Assembly (NCBI GenBank): GCA_025201765.1
Contig: MU623344.1
Span: forward strand, 186,001-250,000
Origin: Daldinia sp. FL1419
Taxonomy: Eukaryota; Ascomycota; Sordariomycetes; Xylariales; Hypoxylaceae
Reading direction: 5' to 3'
DNA length: 64,000 bases
Shown here piece by piece: positions 13,734-24,192 of this stretch. How positions within the stretch are numbered: position 1 is the stretch's first letter; the number at the start of each line of letters is the position of its first letter. The notes beneath the pieces were generated by a model. That model saw nothing but the letters and a program-made list of their open reading frames with translations, was not told the origin of the DNA and did no database searches. The position numbers and the translations under genes were made by a program.

Positions 13734-15434
13734 GAGCTATTCGCTAAGCTACGACTCGTGGCGCAACCTATTTCAAATAACCTTTGTGACAATATTCAAC
13801 TATTTCCTTTGTTCTACATCGGGAGAGGTTCGACGGTTTGTGATACCACATCAATATTCGGAGGTCACATAGGTCTATAGAGAGAACCCTGACGATGGCC
13901 GGAGCCCGGGCGAAAAGCTTATTTTCACACAATGCATGCATTTCCAGGATCACAGCATTTCGGGACTGGTAAGGTGGGTAGTTGTTTGTGTACGAATGAA
14001 CAAGGGAGGTGCGTTATTCTTTGTAATGGTGTTTAGGGGTGATAATCATAGTGGTGTTGAAGAGCAAATAATGGCTAGGCAGTGGCGGTTTACAACTGCT
14101 CCCACGGGATCAAGACAGGCACCCCGAGGAAAAAGAATTAAGGCATTGTCAGAAATACGCGCGAAGTCTCGAACCGACCGCATCATGCTGATGTATTTTG
14201 TTTTTGCCTGGTTCATATAACCGGCAATATCGTACCCCACGAACGCCGAACGATATTTGGCGACCGTCGAAAAGCGGGCGCCGTTTGTCATTCGAGTAAG
14301 AGGTAGCTACGAAAAGGAATGCAACAGGCATTATAATTTCTTACCTATCTGAGCCTGAAAAGGTGTTGCGCAATCGAGTATCAAAGAACTTCGAGTATCA
14401 AAAACGGAGCAGTTTGCTAGAGAACTTTGAGAGAACAACCACGCAGATAGTATTGAAATTTCATATAAGCTTCGAGTCGGGACAAGAAAAAAAAAAGGCT
14501 TTTACATAAATTATTGTTGAGTGCAAGTTTGTTCGTCTTCTTCATCTACGTCTTGGTGCGAGATGGAACTGAATTACTGACTGCCAAAATTTTGAGAAGT
14601 ATGGATCAAAGAAGAGAAATACCAGAATTATTTCCCGTTCCCGTTCCTGTTCCCGTTGGTCCGTTATACAACAGCCACTCGTTTTTGATAGACTTGAGGT
14701 AACAAATCAGGATTCATCCCCTCTCCCCCTGTTTTGCTGATGTGAGGCAGGTCAAGCGCACACATTAATTTGTTAATGGGCGAAACGGATTCGTGGGTCG
14801 GCCGGTGAGTCATCGTCAACAACAACAACAAAAAAAAAAAGGAAAAAAAAAGTAGGAGCTGAAGCCCTTCCCCCCTCCTATTAGCTCCCCTCCTATTAGC
14901 TATTGGGATTTTTAGTTGCCGAACCAAGCTATCCGACCAATCCGCGTAGCTGTAGGCTACCCTACCAGAGACAAGTAATTACCATTTCAGGCAATTTTTT
15001 ACCGCCAAGAACTCCTGGTAGCCAATCAAAAGATCCGGGTCCTAGTATAGGTAAGTTTTGGTACCCCCAAATTCTTTGTAAACCTGACCCCTCGTGGGAC
15101 GGATACTTGCTTCCCAGGTGCCATCGTGGATGACACGCGCTCTCGGTGCGCTGGTTGCTGTCGCGTAGGACTACGGGGCAGCTGCGCAAAAACGAGGAAG
15201 AGAAGAGGGTCATCGTATTTGCAACACGTCTGCCTGCCTATATGATCAGTAGTAAGTTATTTGTTATAAGTCCATTGTTTCGGTTTTAGGGGTGTCATGG
15301 TACAATAACAACTCAGCCCCACGGCGTTTGCGGATACAAGCGCTGTCGTGTTCCATTCGCTGCCTACAATAATCCAAGGTACCTGGTCAAGTGACTTATT
15401 TTACCACCGGCAAGGGACGTGAGAATCGTGGGTC

Positions 15435-15466
<32 letters not shown>

Positions 15467-17057
15467 CTTTCTTTCCTACTCGGGATGGGAGCACGCATAT
15501 CGAGGGTATGCCTGGGAAATGGCTCGGCATTGTGTAAGATGCTTGTGTTGAATTGGGTAAGTACCTACATAATAGCGGGATCCATGGTGTTTGTTGGTTG
15601 AGTATCTTTGTATGCAGCATCTGCATAATAGTCATATGGATGTATACATAACCCAGTACAAATATGCATTAAATACATTAATAGATTATTCATCCAAGAC
15701 GCTTGAGCATAAAGAAGCAATTATAGACGGACCTAAGAGAAGTACGACGTCGTAGTGAACGGCAAAGCTGATTAGCTGAGCGGTTACACCTTCTCAATGG
15801 CGGGTCATGCGAGGGGCGGGGCGGGTGGTACGGAAGCACGGGCTTCTTTGTCGAAGCAAATAAGCATTTGGATCCCATTCCCGATCCTATCGGCGAGACT
15901 CCCTTGGTTATTCGATGCATAGGTACCTACCTATTAGTCACGTATTTGAAAAGGCGAAGGTGCATGTGGGGATTCGAGTATACGTGACGCGATCGTTGCT
16001 GTGGGTTGGGATTTATCAGATTTCGATACATTAGATATGTCGGGTTGGTACAAGAGTGTAGTGTAGATGGGCCACGTCCCGTTGGGAGTCTGGTTACCGT
16101 GCCTACGCCCCGTTAGTGTTGGAACCTACTTCACGCTACTCGCGCGGTAGGTAGGTAAGTAGGTAGTAGAACTACCCGCTCAACCCCCGAGCGCTAGACT
16201 AGAAGCATCACCGCGGTGCGCTTGGAAACACGTAGGTGTGAGTGGGACTTGCAAATTCTCTCTCATCCTAGCGGTCCTGTTAACCGAATCATTGGTAAGC
16301 ACCTAGATATCGGGTTATCCGCTTGTCGAATAGAAGGGAGTGGCTGGTGCTTGGTGCTTGATGTATGGGGGTTAGGGGTTAGGGACCTTGGGATGTGGGG
16401 GAAAGGGAGCGGCGAGGCTATCGTAAGGTGAGGTTAATGGGGTTTATTGTATGCTTCAAACATTTCTAGAGGACATATTTTGGGAATATTGAATACAGTA
16501 ATAATCAAGTCCTGGATGTGGACTTTGTTACAAGAGAGTAAGTGACTTTGTGAAACATTATGGAATTTGGGTCTTTACCTAGTGATGACAACCAGGACTT
16601 GTGATAGGGGGCTTTTTTGTCCACTCTGTATATATCATCTAGGTATATATCAAGATGAATCTCTGACGTCCGCTATGTTAGTGTGAGATTTGCAATACTT
16701 GATATAAATACATTACCGCTATCGATATTCCATACGTGAGACGACTAAAATAAAGAACTCTTCCGGTATGTGCAGCCTCGTAGTCTCGTAGCTAATCTGG
16801 GACATCATAACTCTTGGCCCATCTCGTGGCAATCAATTATTAACTCTACCTGGACTCTTCCAAGTTGAATTATCTTAAAACCAAGCAGTGCAAACGAATA
16901 CATCAGGTACCTAGGTACCTAACCGCTCTCCTGTTAGGTGCCAGGCAGCTGCTGCCGTAACTTGTAACTTGTACCTTGCAACTTCCAGAAGAAAAGTTTA
17001 TAATATGCAATTGCAGTACCTTCCATCACTTCCTGATCCGCAACTTCCTGTCCAAAG
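13734..17057. other. intergenic region, no gene seen
   Basis: No frame here is convincing. It holds a CCCGTT hexamer tandem (about 14634-14657), A-rich runs near 14820-14850, a 24-base T run (15443-15466), TAGG-rich tracts (about 16148-16166) and a TAGGTACCTA array at 16905-16920. The 3' UTR of the cyclin presumably occupies the first few hundred bases. Confidence 0.5.
15443..15466. repeat. poly-T run of 24 bases
   Basis: An uninterrupted run of 24 T, flanked by further T/C-rich sequence, in gene-free DNA. It could be a microsatellite or the poly-A tail of an inverted retroposed copy; no element body is recognisable beside it. Confidence 0.9.
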
Positions 17058-17219
17058 TGGCCGTTGGTCTAGCGGTTGCAGGACGCGATGGAGGTAGAAA
17101 AACCCCTCGGGGTCTTTTCGTAGATCTTGGGTTCGAGTCCATGTGTAAGGCGACAAAAAGGCCAATTTGTTCGGGTCAAAGCCGTGGGTTCGGATTTCGA
17201 GGTCCAGCTTTTTTTTTTA
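17058..17219 (+). other. tRNA-like segment with Pol III A and B boxes (SINE-like head or decayed tRNA)
   Basis: TGGTCTAGCGG at 17065-17075 fits the internal A box (TRGYNNARYGG), and GGTTCGAGTCC at 17130-17140 is a perfect B box; they lie 65 bases apart, as in a tRNA with an intron or long variable arm. The 5' bases resemble fungal tRNA-Pro. I cannot form a proper acceptor stem, and the T stem has mismatches, so it is not a functional tRNA. About 70 bases of unrelated sequence and a T run (17211-17219, a Pol III terminator in form) follow. That layout also fits a tRNA-derived SINE head with its body. Confidence 0.4.
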
Positions 17220-17873
17220 AATTGTTTTTTATTATTACTTTTTTGGTTATTATCTCTTTTTGCCTCGTTCATACATTTTATATCTGCGTTCGTTCGTCAC
17301 TAGGCTCAAGTGTCACTTATTCAAATACGATGGCGTACTATATCCAAAGTTATGAAATCGTGAAGTGATAAGGGGGATGGCCCATTACCTACTTCATCTT
17401 GATATAAATTCTATGAGCTTTTTCTCTGCATAAAATAGGTAGTCTTGTAGGGCTGGGTCTTTGAAATAAGAGTAACAGAAGACAATGGTTCCCTAAGAGG
17501 TTCACCATTCTATTCATGTCCAATGGATTGGTGCAAATAATATTTCAAATCTTAATACGCATCTTCCATAAAATCTATCGTATTCCGAATACGTGAGTTA
17601 GAAATAAGAGAAAAGCTAAATCCATACCTTTCTAATATCTTTCTGAAATCTCCATAGCCCCCTACAGGGGATGGCATATAAATCTAGACCGTTACCTATC
17701 CGTATGTATAGGAGTAGATCGTATATTCAAACCCAACGACGCCTAGCGACCTATCTTCGACGATTTCGCCGCGGGGGATACTTTGGACGGGGACGGGTTT
17801 GTTTCCCATTGCTTAGCAACACCAAATTCAAAGCTTCCTGGCTTTGGTTCGATGCCCCTCGCTGTAGTTGCAA

Positions 17874-18760
17874 CTACCTCAGCCCTTTTATCATTATCAA
17901 CGATGTGACCCGGCCAGTGTTCCGATTTTTTATTCTGTAATCTAGCCAAAATGCTGGTCTTTGGTGCGATGTGGTTCGAAGATATCTCTTGGAGGATAAC
18001 AGCAAGACTTTCGATATCCTATCTAGGCTAGAGAGAGTGGTTGGGGATGGTTGCCCAAGGAACTGCCCAAGTTGGTCTTCCAAGATCTTCTGTTGTACCT
18101 GGATTTCCCTAGTTAAACTCGTGGTGCGTTTGGTTTCTATCAAGGCCTGCAATACCATAATCTCATCTACAAGCTGGTTTATACTTATACATATTTGTTT
18201 TTGTCTATTGGGGCATTCACGGATAATCATGTACATATCCCGCTGTTCAGCATAGCTACCAGTCGCGGCCAGTTCAGATAGATTTCAAGATGATGCGGTT
18301 AGGTATAGTCTCATGTATATCATCAAAACATAGTTCGGCAGGTTGTGTAATTGCGTGGAACAGGTGCTTTAACTTACTCTCCTGATACCATTTGAGCGCC
18401 GTACGAGGAACTTCAAGACGTAAGCGTAAATCGATGCGATGAAACTATTACATCTATAATACCACCGTAATAGTGCACCTTCTCTGACACTTTGATGAGT
18501 AACTCTCCGATCTTGGAGTCTCCTTTATCCCTTTCATACTTATTTCTGGCCTTTAGCGCTGCTTGGAGGACGGACTCAAGATGACCATAATTCGTATCGG
18601 CGACCAGTTTCACTTTCGTTCGATCTTTTGATAGCTCAGCTGGAAATGCGCCAAGTACCTCATCGTAAACGCCTTTGACGAAACTAAAGATACAGCAAGT
18701 TAATTATAGGGCCTCGGAAGACGATGCTTACTTATTCTTCCACCTCAGGCGCAGTGGTAT
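17874..18760 (-). pseudogene. relic of a DUF7708/NACHT-type (fungal NLR-like) gene, N-terminal region
   Basis: Two minus-strand blocks resemble the N-terminal part of DUF7708-containing STAND proteins. The upstream block (about 18760-18413) reads FVKGVYDEVLGAFP, then a helix leading into KVHYYGGIIDVIVSSH, the segment that in intact proteins continues as HPEYVALAWGAMKF. A plausible 50-bp intron (GTAAGC...TTTAG) lies inside it at about 18690-18740. The downstream block (18236-17874) ends FWLDYRIKNRN...SLIMIKGL, the usual stretch before the NTPase domain. The segment that should join them is largely missing and there are stops between the blocks. No NACHT or NB-ARC P-loop follows. The family assignment comes from motif memory, so it is moderate. 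Such genes act in allorecognition and programmed cell death in fungi. Confidence 0.5.
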
Positions 18761-19234
18761 ACTAGGAGTCGAAAGTTACCATTGCATGAAACGCAACCGC
18801 CAAAGAGGTACATGTAGTTACCTAAATTACATGTTGACATTCAGGAGGTAGTAATGAAGCTGAGTGTTGCTCTTCTTGGCGAGCCGTATTTTTTACGCCA
18901 CATTTCGTCTCATACTCCGCCTACTTTCTCCTTGATATTGGGCAACAGGTCGGCAATACCCACCGCCGGAGCCTAAATACTTATTGGTATACCGCGTGAT
19001 GGGCAGACATAGCGCGGCTAGGATGTATCTCGACTACCCGCAGTGGATAAAAGGGGAGGCTGAAGAATCAGGGGCTTTGTTGGTAATCTCCCAATACATG
19101 ACGTCGAATCATATATTGAAAGAAACCCTGAGTTTTATTTCGTTGTATACCGGGATATCTTTGCCCCTATTTCGAGCAGAAGGGAGGGAGACCATACTGA
19201 CTGCTACGGTGGTGTCATTCATAAAATAGAACGA
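18761..19234. other. spacer between two divergent gene relics
   Basis: No recognisable coding sequence. An 81-codon plus-strand frame (18984-19229) has no family resemblance I can name. Confidence 0.4.
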
Positions 19235-19908
19235 TTGGAACCCTCATTTACAGCAGTTCCAAATTATATATTGCTATATCACGGATACCTAATTACGGAA
19301 ATAAGCGTGCTGGGGTCAAGGAAAGGACTTCACATGGACAAATATCAAGACAAGATGTCAAATTCCCATTCGAACCCGGAGATGTGGTTGTCCAACAACA
19401 ATGAGGATCGGCAGTCACACCATTCGGGTGATGAAAGCTACATGATTGATATGTTGATGCATCGTGAACTGCATAGGGTCTGCAAAGAATTGCGATATTA
19501 CTCAGCCTATAGTGGAGGAGAGGTCTGGAATGAAACAGCTTTCGAGAGGCTCGTCCTCAAAAAGAAGACAAAGAAATTGATTCGAGCCCTCGTTAGCGAC
19601 AAGATTGAAACCCACAGGTCAACAGATATAATTAGTGGGAAAGGAAACGGCTTGATCATGTTACTACATGGAGGTCCGGGCACTGGTAAGACCCCGACAG
19701 CTGAAAGCGTGGCCGAGATTGCTCGGAAGCCATTCTACCCAGTTACTTGTGGTAATATTGGGACGAAGGTTGAAGCCGTCTAAAAGTACCTTGAGTCTGC
19801 TTTATATCTCGGAAAGATTTGGAGGTGTGTTGTGTTGCTTGATGAAGCTGACGTATTTCTTGAACAGCGCAGTCTCTGGGTGTGTTGTGTCAAATTTCCT
19901 TTCCCATG
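19235..19908 (+). pseudogene. broken AAA+ ATPase (DUF7025-type) gene fragment
   Basis: One frame runs from 19235, is interrupted by a single TAA at 19781-19783 and continues to a TGA at about 19906. The segment from VWNETAFERLV onward matches the AAA+ module of fungal DUF7025-type ATPases: ISGKGNGLI, Walker A GGPGTGKT (nt 19670-19693), TAESVAEIARKPFY and TCGNIGTK. After the stop come KYLESALYLGKIW and Walker B with sensor context, VVLLDEADVFLEQRS. Homology then ends abruptly, so the second half of the ATPase domain (sensor 1, arginine finger, lid) and most of the N-terminal half are absent. In the family the stop position is normally Glu (VEKYLES), so it appears to be a G-to-T change and not RIP. 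A functional truncated protein is unlikely. Confidence 0.8.
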
Positions 19909-20510
19909 AGCTCGTCTACAAGGGGAGCGTATTTTTAGTTTCAGACAATAGAAATTATCTAACGCTATATGCTTTGGAATATACTTACTTACACATTCTT
20001 ACTACACATACCATTTGAATATATACCCAAGGACTACTTATGTAGAGAGCATTTACGGCTCACCTAATCCGCATCAACAAGGGACCTCAATGATTGGCAT
20101 ATTTTCCGACGGCCACCAAAAATAGGTTACATACGGGCGCTTTCTTACCTCAGCTGCCAAGCTGCCACATCATGTACGAAACTAGGGGTCTAAAGGGTCG
20201 AGAGACACGGGGGAGGGGGCACCAGCATGCAGAGCCAGCGATCTTCCCGTCTTATTCCCATCTCGGCCCTAGACCCTCAGTCAGCGCCAACAAAGCGCAA
20301 CAAGAGAAAACTGATAACGTTGGTTACGACCCGTCCAATATCGTCCAACATGGCGGTCGAGTGTGGGTTCTTTGGGCTCTTTATGATACCGTGTCTTTAT
20401 TTAATAGTTACTTATCGTATTTATCGTATAATTTGAGATGGTGGCAGCTAGAAGACCGCCGTGACTTCAATTCCCTCAATTTGCACGTCGTTGAGGATCT
20501 AGTAACTACC
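19909..20510. other. intergenic spacer and probable 5' leader of the next gene
   Basis: No coding evidence. An open frame in phase with the next gene extends upstream to 20094, but composition and residue content before 20511 are not protein-like, so I treat it as leader. Confidence 0.45.
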
Positions 20511-21419
20511 ATGGCCTCAATGACCGCTTCGAGTACGCCCTACTGGCCATTGTCGCATGTAAAAGGAGACGTCGAGCCGGGAAAGCCGATAGATTTAACT
20601 CCATCCACCGCATTACCCCTCGAAGTCGAAAACTACGAAGTGGCAGAACCCGACGACGACGAAAAGGGCGAAAACAAAGCACCCAGCCTCTTCCTCTCCC
20701 TGCCTCTAGAAATCCGCCTCGAAATCTTCAAACACCTCCTCACCCTCCCCTCCTCCGCGCCCGCTCCCTCGCGAAACACGTACTACCAACCCACGCCGCA
20801 CCCTCCGGCCTCCCATCTCCACCCCGCCATCCTGCGCGCAAGCCGGCAACTCCACGCCGAGGCGCTCCCCTTGCTCTACCGGCGCAACACCTTCCTCACG
20901 CACAACACGCTGCTAACCACGCTCCCCCGGCTGCGCCGCGCCTACGGCCCCGTGCTCTCCGGCCGCCTCGCCCGCCTCATCACCCGCTTTTACGTGTGCG
21001 TGCGCCTCGACGCCGAGCCGGGCTACGATCGCGCGCAGGCCGCCGCGCAGCTGAGCGGCAAGGAGGAGATTATCCTCGACGCGTGGCAGGCTGGTATGTG
21101 GACCTTCGTCTCCCCTTTATTACCCCCATATTTATTCCCCATCGAGAGGCCGTTACCCTTGAGGCGCTGTAGAGAAACGTAATAAATAAATAAATAAATA
21201 AATCTAATTCCGATCTTTCTAGTATGGCGTGGTTCGGGTCCGGATGCGCTGCGTCTGTTCGAAGATGTACGGGGTGTGCGTCGTGCCAAGGTAATCGGCA
21301 GCGTTGGCGGCTTCGAGGATTACGCAAAGTGGCTAGAGTGTACGATGATGCGGGAAATTGGAGCTAGGGTAGAGCCCTTCTGCTGGGAAGCCGGTCGAGG
21401 GATTGATGGGACATGGTAA
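20511..21419 (+). CDS. uncharacterised fungal protein with F-box-like/2EXR-type start
   Basis: Exons 20511-21093 and 21223-21419 (129-bp intron GTATGT...TTCTAG with TCTAATT branch and an internal AAAT tandem) give 259 residues. After about 60 acidic residues comes LFLSLPLEIRLEIFKHLLTLP, the F-box-like/2EXR-type helix typical of many fungal proteins of unknown role. HPAILRASRQLHAEALPLLYRRNTF follows; such modules often recruit targets to SCF ubiquitin ligases, but no substrate-binding repeats are seen. The second exon adds VWRGSGPDALRLFEDVRG and a C-terminus ending GIDGTW. The start ATG at 20511 has a strong context (ACCATGG); the frame is open further up to 20094. Third positions are very C/G-rich, unlike AGC1 next door. 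The function is not known. Confidence 0.72.
21180..21203 (+). repeat. AAAT tandem inside the intron of the F-box-like gene
   Basis: Five to six tandem TAAA units lie just upstream of the branch site in the single intron; this microsatellite probably explains the intron's length of 129 bp. Confidence 0.85.
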
Positions 21420-21932
21420 AGGATTGGGCTGGGCGTGTCGGTTGGATTGAGACGTCTTATAAATCCAGCCGTAACCGATTTACGTGCAGCCAGTGCGCGG
21501 CATACTCAGCTAGAGGCGAGTCGATAGGACTTGCGCCATGGAACCAACTTACTGAGCTGAGAAGACCAGGTATCGAACTAAGTGACAGTTTGACTACTTG
21601 TGTAATTGGGCATCCGCTCAAGGCGGAACTCATGCCCGGATCATCTATGAGGTGTGCATATTGCAACCCCCAAGAAGGGCTCTATCTTGTATCTCCAACT
21701 CTCTTCAAGATGGTTCACAAAGGCCGTAGCCATCTAGTCCCCCGTTTTTAGCTAGTTACACAAGGCGCTAAACCTGGCCATGACCACTTTCAACTCTGGT
21801 CCGTAGGAAAAAACAAGCAAATACAAGAGATTCCATCGCTATGGGTCGCAAACGCCATTTCATGCAATAGTCTCCCGAAACCATCTTAAGGGGGAATATG
21901 AGAATTGCAAAAATGTTCTACATGGTGTATCA
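21420..21932. other. intergenic region between convergent genes
   Basis: It should hold both 3' UTRs. A 112-codon frame (21413-21751, plus strand) overlaps the end of the F-box-like gene and has no recognisable motif. Confidence 0.5.
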
Positions 21933-24192
21933 TTAAGCCTTTCCACCGCCGAGGAATTTCGGAACTGTCTTCCAAGACTGTTGGTCGGGCAGTTTCACTC
22001 GGCCAAAGTTTTCATCAAGGTCAAGGATGATCTTGAGAGCGTTTCGGCTACGAGCATGAGGCGAGGTAACGTCCTTCTCCTTGATTGTGTCAACGACTTC
22101 TGCAACACCAGTGTGCACTTGCTCCGGCTTTGCCTTTCCAGGGAATGGCAAGACGCTCTGAAGAACTTCGTAGGACGCAAGTGTGAAACCGAACTGTGGA
22201 GAGGATCGAAGGATACGGGCAGGGCCACCCTTGAAGAAAGCCCGGAAGCCTTCTTCCTTCATAATTGTGACTGCTGCGTGTCGTAGGCCGGTATAACTCG
22301 TATCACCTTTGCGTGCTTCAACCTGCAGACGCGTCTTGATCACGTCACACGGTGTGGTTAGATAAGCAGCAGGCATACCGGCGATGGCACCAGCTGTAAG
22401 GAGCTGGACAATTCCAAGCTTCTTAGTGCGGGATTCGCCGAAGACATCCTTTTTGAGATGGTTGTACGTTGGGAAGTAGATGGCCGAGAACGGCACGTCA
22501 CGAAGCAAACAAGCTGAGGCACCTTTATAGAGTCCCGCAAGCCCCAAGTTTTTAACAATCCACATTGCAGAGCGCTTTGGGGCACCTTGGGTGGTCTTTG
22601 CAACCTCACCCTGAACTTGCAGACGGATCTTGACGATCTCTAGCGGGTTGGTAAAGACCTATGTACGAAAACAATTAGTCAAAATAGACAAGAGGTTTTG
22701 GGAAAAGGAATTGGATTAGATATGGTAAACTCACAACTTGACAAGCACCAGCAGTACCACCAGCCAAAACCTCGTATCCCCAGGGGATATGATGCGTCTT
22801 CGGGTCTGTGAAAAAGCCGCGGACGAGATCGTTTACAGTAAGCTTGATGGCCTTTTCCGGGGCAACGCCGACTAGCTGAGGTAGAACTCCAGAGTATAGA
22901 CCCCGGAAACCCTCATTGGCAATAACCTTCCTGAAACAATCAACCGAATTCTTGTAAAGCCTCTGTCCCGGATCAGCGCCTCGCTGGTTCTGCATTCGGG
23001 TCTTGACTAGATCAATAGGATACACCATAAAGGCACCAAAAGCACCGGCGGCACTACCGAGCACGAAGTTATAGGCAGACTCCGCGGCTTGTAACAGGAA
23101 GCTTTGCGTATGAGTCTTAGCCTTTTGTGATCCTAGACCCCGTTGTGACTCCTCCGAGGCGTTACGGTATCTCCATAATGGATCTAATACTTTGGCAAAG
23201 TCCGTTAAACTTAATCGACCGGATGGTTCATCCAAACTAGCAAAGTGAAAGAGGATATCTGCCTCCATCGGAGTGAACAACGAGAATCGGGTAATTTTTG
23301 CGGCTTCATTCAAGAACTCTGATCTGGTGATCTTTCCGTCACCGCTCTTCTTGCAGGCTTGACGAATAATTAATTCGACCAAATCCATTTCCATGATCAC
23401 ATTCTGAAAAGCCCTAACGTTGGCGTACGAAATCCTGCTTCCGGTGGATATGTTGCAGAGAGAGGTAAGGTTGTCTAAGAGATGATCGGATAACTTGTGT
23501 TTCGCTGTCTCAAGGATAATCCTAGCAAAGTCATCAGGCTCGATGTATCCATCTCTGTCCTTGTCAAAGAGTTGGAACGCTTGTCTAATCCGCTCACCCT
23601 GAAGGCCACGGAGCATTTGCGAGAATTCAGAGTAAGAGAGAGGATGGCGCTTGGATTTGTCACCAATGTAGAGTTTTGCCCATTCACAGTCCCAGTCGAA
23701 AGGGATGCTGTCAGGACCCTTGTTATGTTCGTACAAGCCCCTAAAGTCTTCGTACTTGACACTCCCAGTGCGACCAACGTCGAAGAGGCGGAACGCAATC
23801 TCATATTCGGCATCGGGTTTCATCAACAGGTTCTCAAAGGCGGCCCAGTCGTTGATTGTCACTTTGCCTGCGTCTTTACGATCGGCGACACGGAAGAGGA
23901 GACCATATTGGTCACGGCTAATCTTGTGCTGTAAAGAAAGAGCGACGAGTTAGCAATTGGTAGTTACGATACTAGCTTGGATGGGTTTTGAGGGGGAATT
24001 CACGTAGTCTTCGCTGGGCGGCGCAATTGCCTCAATGAACTCTTCAGGTCCCATATACAACTCTCCCGTCTGCTCATCTTTCTTGGCATTCTTCAAGAAC
24101 AAAGCGCGATGCGAAGCAGAAAGGTCGGAGGGTTCTTCAGAGCCAAGAAGGCTTTCTTTGACTGCCTCCTTCACAATTGTAGTTTTGGACAT
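21933..24192 (-). CDS. AGC1: mitochondrial Ca2+-binding aspartate/glutamate carrier
   Basis: Exons, in reading order: 24192-24004, 23928-22735 and 22658-21933, with introns of 75 and 76 bp that have clear GCTAAC and GACTAAT branch sites; 702 residues, the usual length for fungal AGC1. The N-terminal half is the aralar/citrin-type EF-hand domain; the best Ca2+ loop is DKDRDGYIEPDD near residues 185-196, with degenerate loops at GRTGSVKYED and KSGDGKITRSE. The C-terminal half has three mitochondrial carrier repeats with signatures YPIDLVKTR (about 366), NPLEIVKIR (about 465) and TPCDVIKTR (about 563). It sits in the inner mitochondrial membrane and exchanges aspartate for glutamate, feeding the malate-aspartate shuttle. 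I start at MSKTTIVKEAVKESLLG; an in-frame ATG 12 codons upstream (24228) is possible. Alternative carriers (SAL1-type ATP-Mg/Pi) have shorter EF-hand regions. Confidence 0.95.

Noticed and set aside
16366..16384. GGGTTAGGGGTTAGGG, telomere-like
   Set aside because: Only two imperfect units in mid-window with no array; not a telomere or a supported interstitial telomeric tract.
23475..23953. Long open frames antisense and in other phases within AGC1
   Set aside because: Shadows of the AGC1 exons; the correct frame has carrier signatures and consistent splicing.
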